Below are positions 44,701-56,497 of a stretch of DNA of 64,000 nt, one piece after another. Position 1 is the first letter of the stretch. Every line of letters starts with the position of its first letter. The stretch comes from Brachyhypopomus gauderio (Eukaryota > Chordata > Actinopteri > Gymnotiformes > Hypopomidae), in the NCBI RefSeq assembly GCF_052324685.1, contig NW_027506899.1:1096136-1160135 (forward strand), written 5' to 3'. Made by a program: the position numbers and the translations under genes. Under the pieces are notes generated by a model. That model saw only the letters and a list, made by a program, of their open reading frames with translations. It did no database searches and was not told the DNA's origin.

Positions 44701-45998
44701 ATGGCATCTCCGTCAAAACGGGTACCGGAAGATACCGAGACTCTCTCGGGATATATACATTCTGTATCGCCCGTCCGATTGTCTGCGAACAACAGCGAGC
44801 TCTTCAATGCAGTGCTACAAACGGGACGTGAAGACTTCCACGACACTGTGGTTTTCAGCGCTCGGAAGAGGAATGACTTCCTCCAAGCAGCCGAAAACGG
44901 CACTGCGATCTGCTTAAAAAACGTCAAAAAAGCTTTAAGTAAGTTTTCTTTACAGGAACTCTTATAATACGAAAATCTAGTCACCATTTGCTTATGTTTA
45001 CCTGTTCGCCTTTGTTTTTCAGGTTTCCGGAGCACTTCGGAATTTGACGTTATCGTCAGTCATCGCACCGAGCTGACGGTCACCGCTGTCTCTTTCGCCA
45101 GGAGGACACCCCCGCCTCCGCCTAAGACAACACTGCGAGACGTGCTCAGCATGGCAGCAGGCAAAAAAGTACGTAATTTATACAACCCCCTTGCAACATT
45201 TACTTTATCTCACCTACACAATTTGAACTAAAACGTTCCCTACTTACACTTTTGCAGGTCAGCCTTATAGAAGCAAAAGTCCTGGCCTGTGACAGAATGA
45301 CCGACAGGGTGAACATCCGCGGCACGGAGCGCGAGCTGAGGACGTGCACCATCTCTGACGGCACTGCGAACATCACCCTCCAGCTATGGGAGAAACACAT
45401 CGACGCTGTACGCGCTCAATCGTCATACGGATTTACTTATCTTTCAACGCGCTTTTACGAGGGGAAATGTCAACTTACCACAACACTCAACACCGCTGTG
45501 GACAAAATACCGGACTTGAATGTGTCAGACACACAAAGCGCCTCCGCTGAACCAGCTCTGACAACCCTAGTCGCCGCAATTTTGGCACTGGACATTAAAG
45601 CATCGACGTTGTGCTTAATCTGCAACACCAACCAGCAAACCCTGGATGAACGTAAAAAATTTCACCGTTGTGAAAAATGCAACTTCTTGCAGACAACGTC
45701 ACGTTATTCCAAATGGATGCGCGGCACCGTCAAAATTAAAGCGGATAACGAAGAATACTCACTAACGGTGACCAATTCACCTCTCGCCGCTTACATAGCT
45801 CAGTATAATCTACAATCATTCACACTTGTCGAGGAGCTGGAGGAACATTTCCTTGACCAGAAAATCCTGTCGTTCACCTTTGACAAGCAGCTCCGCATAT
45901 GTGAACTCAGTCAAATTTCACCGCCTAAACCGCCACAAGAACTGTTTACCGCTGCGTGCTCCGTTGATAGCTCCCCTTCCACAAACGCTACGGTTTAG
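44701..45998 (+). CDS. RPA1-like single-strand DNA-binding protein (three exons)
   Basis: Exons 44701-44938, 45023-45168 and 45258-45998. All introns are GT-AG (GTAAGT and GTACGT donors; TTTTTCAG and TTTTGCAG acceptors) and phases join cleanly to 374 codons. Start chosen at MASPSKR (ACGATGG context) rather than the upstream in-frame ATG at 44611, which lies before the candidate TATA box. The protein looks like replication protein A large subunit: an OB-fold-like segment (TCTISDGTANITLQLWEKHI, about residues 157-176) and a zinc ribbon with C247-x2-C250 and C266-x2-C269, as in the RPA70 DNA-binding domain C. It is much shorter than cellular RPA70 (about 600 residues). It lies head-to-head with the Helentron; some Helitrons encode RPA-like proteins, so a transposon-borne origin is likely but not proven. 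An AATAAA follows at 46149. Confidence 0.8.
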
Positions 45999-46148
45999 GT
46001 TCCGAATAGCCGTAAGCCCTAAGCTCAGTTTGGTAAGTTCTTGTTATTTAAATGCTTTTTGTAAGTTTTATCGTTACGTATTGTTCCTACATTAACATTG
46101 TTCAGTTTTGCATTTTCAAAAATATTGTATGGATGTTGGTGTTTTTTC

Positions 46149-46154
46149 AATAAA
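46149..46154 (+). terminator. Polyadenylation signal of the RPA-like gene
   Basis: AATAAA 151 bp after the stop codon, followed by TTTGCC and T/G-rich text. Confidence 0.55.
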
Positions 46155-46159
46155 AGATT

Positions 46160-47640
46160 TGCCTTATAACTAGACATCATCTTCAGTTGTGTCTTTCGAA
46201 ACGCGGCAATTTTACACACAACAAAACGACGTTTGGGTTTTACTAAAAACTCTGGTTTTAAACAACCTTTATTGGTACAACTTATTTTCGTGCATATCCT
46301 TGTCTAATCAAACGGTCAACTGTTTATTTACGATCCCAAACTACTTGCAAGTCTAATTCAGCACTGCACCAAATCTTGAACCGCATGTTTACCACTCAAA
46401 TACTTTTAACATGTTATCTTATCTTAACCTTTTAGTTTGAACGTCAAAAATCCGAAGATATTTTACAAATTACTTCTCTTATGGTTGTAGCGACACTGAA
46501 CGAGTTATCCTGCTGTTCGCCTATTGAATTAAAATACTTCAATGTAGTCGCTATAAACAAATGATTGCTTTTCCTGTAGCATACCTACCATCACGTTAAA
46601 CTATCCCCTACTGTTGACCACTTTTCGATTTATTGCTTTCTCAAGTACATTACCTGCCTTTACAAAAACCTTGTTATTTACAATATTCACATTCGTCAAC
46701 GCTTCACATTTTAAATGAATACTACACCACGTTATCTCTTTGCAGTCTATCTAATTCAAATTTAAGGTAAACTAGATTATCGGTAGCAAGCCGTTTTAAA
46801 TTCCATATCAGTGCTGCTCTTTGTGGTCTCATGTGGTTTAAGTAATCCTGAGGCACGAAGTTTTTTACAAAAAAAAAAAAAAAGAATACAGACCCCACTC
46901 CACTCATAAATGTGTTATCATAAAGGCAGGGTTTAAATACAACCATGAGCTTATTTGCTCACCTGACTTTTCTGGCTCGTTTGCCCAAACTTTCCCTGCA
47001 AGTAAAGCTTCTGTGAATGCCATTTGAATTTCACAAAATTGATCGTTAAAAGCATCAACTTGAAGGTTTTTGTGAATGAAATTTTTTTTTTCATAATCCC
47101 AAGTAAGTTCTGATTACATTTTGGCAATGCATAATGTTTTAGCAGCAACATATATTGTACATTGATAAAATAGCTATGCTCTACTGAAGAGATTGCATTG
47201 TGTCCCGGATGTACATTTCGAAATGGTGAAGATGGTGGCATGTCTAGAAAATGCGGGTAAGTTTACTGGTTATTATATAAACATTGAGAACGCACACATT
47301 ATTTTTTAATCTATCCCAATGTATATGATGTGACTATCAGTTTGTGCCAGTGTACTAAAAGTAATTAGATTTAAGGTAGTTAAACTTGGCTAGCGCTATT
47401 TGCGTTACTCGAATAGTTCACCAGTCAGTCGGTTTGCTTCACAAGAACGAAAAAAGTTTAAAATGGCAACTTTTAATTAGAAAGTAGTGGTTTTCTTTTT
47501 CTATCGGTAATAGTTCGGTGTACAACTGGACAGTTGGTAAGCTAATTAGTTAGATAGCTAGCTAATTATCTGCTGAAAACCACGGTACTGCTATCTAGTT
47601 AGGTTAGAAACCGATGCACATCCTGTGTTTGTCCTTGTTT
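46160..47640. other. No gene recognised
   Basis: AT-rich intergenic sequence with an A14 run at about 46870-46883. Several open frames on the minus strand lack recognisable motifs. Confidence 0.5.
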
Positions 47641-47660
47641 ATTCACTTTAACATTTAGAG

Positions 47661-48684
47661 ATGTCTGTCAATGTGGGCAGGAGGAGCAAAAACAATACTG
47701 AGAGCGATCACCCCCATTCCAATATTAAACGAGCTCGACGTTCTGAAGTTAACTTCCTTCCCAACCTTCCCAAAGGAGAGATCCAGCATACTATGGAAGA
47801 GATTAGACTTCAAATCATACAAGAAGTTCAAAAAGCAGAGGAAAACCAGTTAGTGATTGGAAAACTCATGCAGACAATCTTTGGCCTTCATCGGCAAGAT
47901 ATCGTTAAGGGGATCTACTGGTGAGGGACATTTTGAAGAACTGGCCAGCTCTATGAATAGAGTCACAGGTAATGACTATACCTCAATCACTTGGTACAAA
48001 ATTTAGCTAAAACTCACGTCATCTTTGCAGCACACAAGAATGCCATTATAGCTAATAGTCAGCCAGCCTGAAACAAGCATTATGTAGACATGTATGTTTA
48101 TGTCTATGCAGGTGTTTACAGAGTTCCATCACATAACTAATGTGAACTTGTGCAATCAGTTCTACTCTGAGTTGGACTAATACACACTACGACTGATCAC
48201 CTTGTTCAGGCAGAAGGCATTGCAGACAGGCAAGACAGCAGTGACACTTAGAGACATATGATTGGCAGGTATGTTTGGGATGTACCTTGCTATCAGCAAT
48301 TCAACCTTATTTCTGTTTAAAGGACACACATAGTACCATTATACTAAGTGTGTCCTTTAAACAGAAATAAGGTTGAAGTGCTTATTTTCTGAATTGTCGA
48401 TTAATGTTGGCTTTGAAATGCTTTGGATCATTTCAAAATGTAAATAATGTAATCTTAAAACATGTAAAGTTAATAATGAACATCTATGCTATCATATTGA
48501 ATTAGTGGGATAAATTATTTGATGTATAGATATGATGTTGGTAAAAAGAGTTTTTATATTAACTATTTCTTTTGATTTGTCAATCTAGGAGGAAAATCAT
48601 ATAAACACCAGACGCACTTTGTTTCTTCATGCACTTCCTCTCTACCTTGGCAAGGATGCCTCCAAGTTCTTCAAGACCTACAAT
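47661..48684 (+). pseudogene. SAMD3-like gene relic (three decayed exons)
   Basis: Exon a (47661-47968) encodes VNFLPNLPKGEI and then, after a frameshift near 47915, VRDILKNWPAL. Exon b (48112-48268) encodes VFTEFHHITNVNLCNQFYSE followed by an in-frame stop (LD-stop-YTLRLITLF). Exon c (48589-48684) encodes RRTLFLHALPLYLGKDASKF. Splice sites are still consensus-like (GTAATG donor; TCTATGCAG acceptor; GTATGT; AATCTAG; GTAAGC). The order and wording (LP-LP-GE, then RWPAL-like, then EF-x-RIT-like, then RALP-Y-L) match the C-terminal half of the multi-copy fish proteins annotated as sterile alpha motif domain-containing protein 3-like. I identify the family from memory of its pattern. The frameshift and stop make it a pseudogene. 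Confidence 0.6.
48300..48377. repeat. Perfect 30-bp inverted repeat (hairpin)
   Basis: Arms 48300-48329 and 48348-48377 are exact reverse complements, with an 18-base spacer whose TAGTA/TACTA ends can pair too. It lies between exons b and c of the SAMD3-like relic. Could be a palindromic MITE; no target duplication found. Confidence 0.9.
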
Positions 48685-48689
48685 GTAAG

Positions 48690-50340
48690 CAATCTCACAC
48701 ACAAATATCAATTAAGATGGTTCATTATGTGAGATCCTTGAAGACGTGTTGCACACAAGTGAGTCTTTATTTTTACACATTTGTTCTTTTTCTTCTATTG
48801 TTTTATGGGTGACAAACGAACTGTACCATGGTTCAATTGATCAACCTCTTTTGTTAGGACCAAATTTTGGTCCTTTGCTCCAGAATGTTTGCAATATGAA
48901 AGCACCTGTAAAGGCGTCTCACTGAAGTAACAAGCTGGTGTCTGATGCTCACAAAACAATCAATATTAAATATTCAGAGATGCAGCCTATGTAGGTGATG
49001 ACAGGATATAGAAGTTTTTTTTAGAGCACTCACTAAACTGTAAAGTGAAATCAAATCAAACTAAATATATAGTGTAACAGTCACATCAACATTGGTACAT
49101 ACTGTTAAGTGAAAACAACCTTAGTGTTTAAATCTTTCATAATCAGATTACAAGTGGACATCATAGACAACAGCATTTACATTTTTTGTCATTTGTGGAC
49201 AATGTGTCCAGCTGACCTAGTCTTTAGTCTTTGTCTCCTTGTCTTTAGTATTCTAGAATGCACTCTTCTCTCTGAGCATTAATAAATGTACGTTTTATGA
49301 CTCTGTAACCTTACTTCTGCAGCTCTCCATATAAGACTGTATATTTTTTTGCAGCATGAAGAAGCATAGACATCACTGACACTCCTGTTGCCCTTTTCAC
49401 TACTAGTGGAGACTTCTTTAGCTGCATCAGCATCTTCCTTGTAGTCTTCACACCTTGGCTGGTGCATTCCTTTTGTTGTTTGGCTTGATCTATGCTTTCC
49501 ATTTGCAATATCCAAAGAAACTCATCCACACATTCTCATTTGTCCAGAAAGAACTTGTGTGTCTAGATGATGGTAAACCACTAAAACCATGTTTGCTCAG
49601 ACTGAAAAATTATTTGTTGAAAGGTTGAACCAAACAACTAAATGCACACATGCACCTTCTTCAATTCAACACACCACCACCATGTTGGAGTCTCTGTGGT
49701 GGGTGTGGTGTGGGTGGGGTTTCTCATGTTAAAATAGTTATACAAGTTGCTTTATGTGAGGTTATTTGATTGCACACATCTTTACAATAGACCAAATAAT
49801 ATTCTATTTGCAAATTCACATTGCAGATCATTGCAGATTGTTTACACACTGTCTTTAAAATGGCTGTTTTTTATTGCCATTATAATGGCTGCATATTTTT
49901 TGCCATTACAATGGCAGCCTGTTAATGTTGGTATGTCTGTAATGACAACTTGTTATTGCTATTGCCTTAGAAATTGCAGTGTTTTATGGATTAATAAATA
50001 TTTTTTATTGTTAAAAAACAAACCACTGGCCTGTTTATTGTAAAAACAGTCATATGCAAATTTCCTGGATGCAGGACACCAAGTGTGGAGTGTTTCTATA
50101 TTTCACAACTGACAAAAACTGCTTTATAGCCTTTCATACACACTAAAGTGCTACAATAAACATTTAATTGAAACCACCTGATGAAATAGGCTTTCACTTT
50201 ATGTGGTTCATAAGCTGTTTAAAATGTTATCAATTGCAGATTTGTTTTACAGTGTTCAAGCATTTAGGATTTACACTATGAATTATATTGCAAAATGTAT
50301 ATAATGTTTTACATATAAGCCTAACCATATGAGCTTCATG
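48690..50340. other. No gene recognised
   Basis: AT-rich sequence. Short repeats of GCCATTATAATGGC type near 49866-49920. The minus-strand frame at 49529-49311 shows no family motif. Confidence 0.5.
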
Positions 50341-50349
50341 TGCTCTATG

Positions 50350-50926
50350 CCAAGTTTAGTGCAAATTGAAAACTATTGCTCACATGAAACACCACACACA
50401 AAGCTGATCTCAGCATGTGATTTAGTTCTGTGATCTGAATCATTTTGCCAATACACATTATTTTGATCCTTTTGGCCCTTAAGTGCCTCAACTGAATCTT
50501 TTTTTTTACATAAAGTACACTGCCTGACCAGCAATGAACCTTTTAAGTCACCAAAATGTCCTATTTCATTACTGAGATTAATGAGATATCAGTATGGTAG
50601 TACTTGGCCTCCATCTAGTGGCCATATTCTGACTGAAAACTATTGCTCACATGAAACACCACACAAACACACACAAAGCTGATCTCAGCATGTGATTTAG
50701 TTCTGTGATCTGACTCAATTTCCCAATACACATTATTTTGATCCTTTTGGGCCTTTAGTGCCCTAATTGAACCTTTTTTTGCACATTGATTTATTTGTGC
50801 ATTTTTTTCCACTCAAATAGCTTCTTTTCACATTTAGGGTCTAAAGGACCTTTTGGGCCTCTGCCTATTGAGGCCAAGAGGCCTATTCGTGTGTGAACCC
50901 GCCAATTGCCGCTTGCGGCTATATTT
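50350..50926 (+). mobile_element. Two partial family H 3' ends in tandem
   Basis: 50350-50512 is a partial H 3' segment without terminus. 50513-50926 repeats the same region and runs to the normal end (GTGTGTGAACCC, hairpin, TATATTT). No H 5' end lies to the left. Confidence 0.8.
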
Positions 50927-52351
50927 ATTATTATTATTCTTCTTTTTCTGCCCTAAAACGCGTCGTGCAGCCTAAACCGTAAGTCCTACAGACTTCTCCT
51001 TTGGCCAACTTGTAGTACTCCTCTCCGCTACTCAGGCGCAACACGCCAGCCCGATCCGACCATAGGTGGCGCTATAGCGCACAAAATCGCATGAAAAAGT
51101 TTACACAGGTGTTTCTCCTACACCGTATGTCCTAGAGATAAAATTCAAACTGCATCTGATCAGGCATGAGCTCATCTAAAAAAAGTTCCATTGAAGCGAT
51201 ATGCTCCGCCCCTTACATGTCGAGCTAATTTGCATAATATGCAAATACCCACACATTTTTGAGCGCGTACTAGTCCCTGGATTTTTCACATACATGCACA
51301 TATGTGGTATCTAGGTGTTCAGAAGAGTCTGAACTTTAATAGTTATGGAGCCAAAGTGCACATTTCTGCACATGGGCGTGGCCACATGCATCAGAAGTCA
51401 AGCGTCGAAAATTCCTTCGCCAAAAATCCACATATTCTGCTGTATCTCAGGCATACTTTCATGTATTCACTCCAAATTTCACACACATGTACCTATTGGG
51501 TGTCTAGACCGGCACATACATTTTGGCAGACATGCACACCTAGGTGGCGCTATAACGGCCAAAAAACTCTCCTGCCCTCCATGCTTTCATGTAGAAGGAC
51601 AATCATGATCTCATATGATTCTATGCAAAATCACTAACAACTTTGTAATTGCAAGTGCTTTGCAAAAAAGTACAGATTTTTGTGTATAATCCAATACATA
51701 TAATTTACACTTTTCATACTAGTCCTAGGATTTTCACTCCATCACCTCAAATCACATATTATAATATCCAGCAGCATGTGAAATACAAAACTGGTGGAAC
51801 AAATTCTAAGATTCTTGCAATTTAATATTTTTCATATGCATCACAATGGTACCGTCATGACATATGAACTGCATATTTCAAAAACTCCCCTATATAATGT
51901 CTGATTGTTATGAAAATGGACAGACACATTCAGAAGACCACTGAGGTGATATCTGCCAAGTTTGTGCCAAATCCATCCACAAATGGTTGTACTGTGAATA
52001 TTTTCATTTTCTATGCAGAACATGCATGCAGATCAAAGGTCATTCTTTTCCTCAAAAGAGTTAGAGTTGAGCCTATTCCAGTCAGACCCATTAGCTCAAT
52101 GGGTAGAGCAATGTGCTCCCAGCCACAATGCACGTGTACAACGGGGGTTCGAATCCCACGTTGGGCAGTATTCCACCATAAGTTTAAAAAGCTGCAATTT
52201 AGATTCTGTTTTTTGAGCAGGTACTTCATTCACGAACGTGCTTCATATACTTTCATGTACATTTCATATACCTTTACATGATGTACCAGTGGGTGCAAAA
52301 TCTTGCCAAACCTCAGCTTGGACCCCGTAATTGCCGCTTGCGGCTATATTT
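50927..52351 (+). mobile_element. Family G element, deleted subtype, without 5' hairpin
   Basis: Starts in an ATT tract. Has the same internal deletion as 22450-23914 (TCCTGCCC joined to TCCATGC near 51577), a tRNA-like segment and the standard 3' end. Confidence 0.85.
52085..52166 (+). other. tRNA-like segment in family G
   Basis: Exact A and B boxes. One change (GTGTACAA for GTGGACAA) in the variable region. Confidence 0.75.
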
Positions 52352-52533
52352 AGGGTTCACACACATAGTGTGGGAAACCTATTGTTATTGCTCGGATTTT
52401 TCTTTCTTATTAGGGTTCACACACGTAGTGTGGGAAACCTATTGTTATTGTTAGGTTTTTTCTTCTTTCTTATTATTAGGGTTCACACACGTAGTGTGGG
52501 AAACCTATTGTAATTGCTGAGATTTTTCTTATT
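52352..52533 (+). mobile_element. Three orphan family H 5' ends
   Basis: AGGGTTCACACAC starts at 52352, 52412 and 52478. Each has only about 60 bp before the next 5' end begins. Confidence 0.9.
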
Positions 52534-54452
52534 AGGGTTCACACACGTAGTGTGGGAAACCTATTGTAATTGTCGGGTTTTTTCTTTCTTCTTATTATTA
52601 TTATTATTTTTCTACTGATAAAACGCATACTGCAGCCTAGACCGTAAGGCCCAGGGAGACCAAACTTGGCATGATGGTGTAGTCTCTTTGCGAGACCGTG
52701 CTAAAGCACAGAGACCCACATTGGCCTGATGGTGGCGCTATAGCGCACCTTTTTGCGTTTTGGTCCATATCTCCCAAACCGTAGGGCCTAGAAACAAAAT
52801 TCCACTTCTGTTGGATTCCTTGGCTCAAGCCAAACAAAAAAGCCTCAAGAACCATTAAGCTCCGCCTACTTAGATTTTTTGCTAATTTGCATAATATGCA
52901 AAACCTACTTTTTCCTACTACTCCTTGGTTTTTCATCGGATCACCACAACCTTGGTGTCAAAATATTCAGGAGAATCTCATTATCAAAGTTGCTTAAAAA
53001 CATTTTGAGATTTGCATACAGTCTGGTTGTCACATGTCAATCAATAGCTCCAAGGCGTGGCCAAATTTACTTAAACAGCCATATCTCAGCAACGCTTTGA
53101 CGGATCTTCATAAAATTTTAACAGTTGTTAGGGCACATGACTCCGAGGTCATAGGTCAAAGCTGGCCTCGATTGTCCAATAGGGGGCGCTATAACATGGG
53201 AAAAACTGTATCTCAGAAACCATTAGTCACATCAAGCCAAAACTTTACAGGCATCATCAGGGGCCCAAGTGATATCAAGACACACAATGATGACATCATC
53301 ACTCAAAAAACATGGCCGCCATGAGCCAATTAATTTTTATTTGAAATAATTTGCCATTTGACAGACTTACCATTGGCCAAACAACATGAAACCTCACCAC
53401 TGTGCATATCTCAGGACTATGTGTCATGCTGTGCAGTTTTAAAACATATGGCCACTAGGTGGCGCTATTTGTGAAAATCATGCATAACTCCTCCAAATTT
53501 TCACTTACGAACATGCAGCTTGTTTCATTTTATTCCTTGCAGTAGACCTGACAACTTTGCAATTACAAGTCCTATTAAAAAATGCATACTTTTGTCACAT
53601 TCATCTATTGTTTGAAAATAGCTATTTACAAACTAGTCATAGGAATTTGATCCAATTATGGAAAAATTGCTATGAGCATAATCAGTAGACTCTGTAGGTA
53701 AAAACTGAGTAAAAAAATGTTGGATTTTTATTTTTCTGATTGGTCCATTTTCCCATTATATCCTTCTGGCCATGCCATAAATGACCTTTATTGCTATAAC
53801 TCATAAACCATGTAAGTGATCAACTCCCAATTTGAAAGGCTTTTATAGACTGAGGTCCCTGTGAGGTATGCCAAGTTTGGTTCAAATTGGCCTGTCGGGG
53901 GCGCTACAGTACCCAAAAACCTAAGAAAACATAAAAACTCATGCTGCAATCTTGTTATGCAGAATACAGACAAGTAATTGGTCTTGTATTGTCCAGATCA
54001 ATAAGTTCTATAACATTGCAATTGCATCTTATAACAAAAAGTGCACTGCCTGACCAGAAATGAACCTTTTAATTCACCAAAATGTCATATTGCATTACTG
54101 AGATTAATGAGATATCAGTATGGTAGTACTTGGGCTCCATCTAGTGGCCAAACATCGGAACGGACTGAAAACTATTTCTCACATGAAATACCACACAAAC
54201 ACACACACAAAGCTGATCTCAGCATGTGATTTAGTTCTGTGATTTGAATCATTTTGCCAATACACATTATTTTGATCCTTTTGGGCCTTTAGTGCCCCAA
54301 TTGAACATTTTTTTGCACATTGATTTATTTGTGCATTTTTTCCACTCAAACAGCTTCTTTTGGGTCTAAAGGACCTATTGGGTCTATTGCCTATTGAAGC
54401 CAAGTGGCCTATTCGTGTGTGAACCCGCCAATTGCCGCTTGCGGCTATATTT
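52534..54452 (+). mobile_element. Family H element, complete
   Basis: Both ends intact. Closely similar to 11374-13300 across the body. Confidence 0.85.
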
Positions 54453-54579
54453 AGGGTTCACACACACAGTGTGGGAAACCTATTGTTATTGTCGGGTTTT
54501 TTCTTTCTTTCTTTCTTATTAGGGTTCACACACGTAGTGTGGGAAACCTATTGTAATTGCTGAGATTTTTCTTATTATT
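54453..54579 (+). mobile_element. Two orphan family H 5' ends
   Basis: 5' termini at 54453 and 54521, each cut by the next insertion in the T-rich/ATT tract. Confidence 0.9.
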
Positions 54580-56497
54580 AGGGTTCACACACGTAGTGTG
54601 GGAAACCTATTGTAATTGTCGGGTTTTTTCTTCTTATTATTATTATTATTATTTTTCTCCGCATAAAACGCATACTGCAGCCTAGACCGTAAAGGCCAGA
54701 GACACCAAACTTGGCAGAATGGTGTAGTCTCTTTGCGAGACCGTGCTAAAGCACACAGACCCACATTGGCCTGATGGTGGCGCTATAGCGCACCATTTTG
54801 CGTTTTGGTCCATATCTCCCAAACCGTAGGGCCTAGAAACAAAATTCCACTTCTGAGGGATTCCTTGGCTCAAGCCAAACAAAAAAGCCTCAAGAACCAT
54901 TAAGCTCCGCCTACTTAGATTTTTTGCTAATTTGCATAATATGCAAAACCTACTTTTTTATACTAGTCCCTGGTTTTTTATCGGATCACCACAAACTTGG
55001 TGTCAAAATATTCAGGAGAATCTCATTATCAAAGTTGCTTAAAAACATTTTGAGATTTGCATACAGTCTGGTTGTCACATGTCAATCAATAGCTCCAAGG
55101 CGTGGCCAAATTTACTTAAACAGCCATATCTCAGCAACGCTTTGACCGATCTTCATAAAATTTTAACAGTTGTTAGGGCACATGACTCCGAGGTCATAGG
55201 TCAAAGCTGGCCACGATTGTCCAATAGGGGGCGCTATAACATGGGAAAAACTGTATCTCAGAAACCATTAGTCACATCAAGCCAAAACTTTACAGGCATA
55301 ATCAGGGGCCCAAGTGATATCAAGACACACAATGATGACATCATCACTCAAAAAACATGGCCGCCATGAGCCAATTAATTTTTATTTGAATTAATTGGCC
55401 ATTTGACAGACTTACCATTGGCCAATCAACATGAAACCTCATCACTGTGCACATCCCAGGACTATGTGTCATACTGTGCAGTGTTGAAACATTTGGCCAC
55501 TAGGTGGCGCTATTTGTGAAAATCATGCATAACTCCTCCAAATTTTCACTTAGGAACATGCAACTTGTTTCTTTTTATTCCTTGCAGTAGACCTGACAAC
55601 TTTGCAATTACAAGTCCTATTAAAAAATGCATACTTTTGTCACATTCATCAATTGTTTGAAAATAGCTCTTTAAGAACTAGTCCTAGGAATTTGATCCAA
55701 TGATGGCAAAAATGGCATAGGCATAATCTGTAGACTCTGTAGGTAAAAAGTGATTAAAAAAATTTTGGATTTTTATTTTTCTGATTGGTCCATTTTCCCA
55801 TTATATCATTGTGGCCATGCCATATATGACCTATATTGCTATAACTCATAAACCATGTATGCAATCAACTCCCAATTTGAAAGGCTTTTATATCCTGAAG
55901 TCCTTGTGAGGCATGCCAAGTTTGGTTCAAATTGGCCTGTCGGGGGCGCTACAGTACCCAAAAAACTAAGAAAACATAAAAACTCATGCTGCAATCTTGT
56001 TATGCAGAATACAGACAAGTAATTGGTCTTGTATGATCCAGATCAATAAGTTATATAACATTGCAATTGCATCTTATAACAAAAAGTGCACTGCCTGACC
56101 AGAAATGAACCTTTTAATTCACCAAAATGTCATATTGCATTACTGAGATTAATGAGATATCAGTATGGTAGTACTTGGGCTCCATCTAGTGGCCATACAT
56201 TGAAACGAACTGAAAACTATTGCTCACATGAAACACCACACAAAAACACACACAAAGCTGATCTCAGCATGTGATTTAGTTCTGTGATTTGAATCATTTT
56301 GCCAATACACATTATTTTGATCCTTTTGGGCCTTTAGTGCCCCAATTGAACATTTTTTTGCACATTGATTTATTTGTGCATTTTTTCCACTCAAACAGCT
56401 TCTTTTGGGTCTAAAGGACCTATTGGGTCTATTGCCTATTGAAGCCAAGTGGCCTATTCGTGTGTGAACCCGCCAATTGCCGCTTGCGGCTATATTT
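54580..56497 (+). mobile_element. Family H element, complete
   Basis: Both ends intact; the 3' terminus abuts the next H 5' end with no spacer. Confidence 0.85.

Noticed and set aside
44607-45035. Minus-strand 142-residue frame over RPA exon 1
   Set aside because: Antisense to a well-supported spliced gene and spans its intron.
46951-47241. 96-residue minus-strand open frame starting MPPSSPF
   Set aside because: No recognisable domain and AT-driven composition; a THAP-like start was considered but the Cys/His pattern is absent.
49279-49529. Overlapping minus-strand frames (MDEFLWILQ...)
   Set aside because: No family motif and no convincing partner exons; left unannotated.
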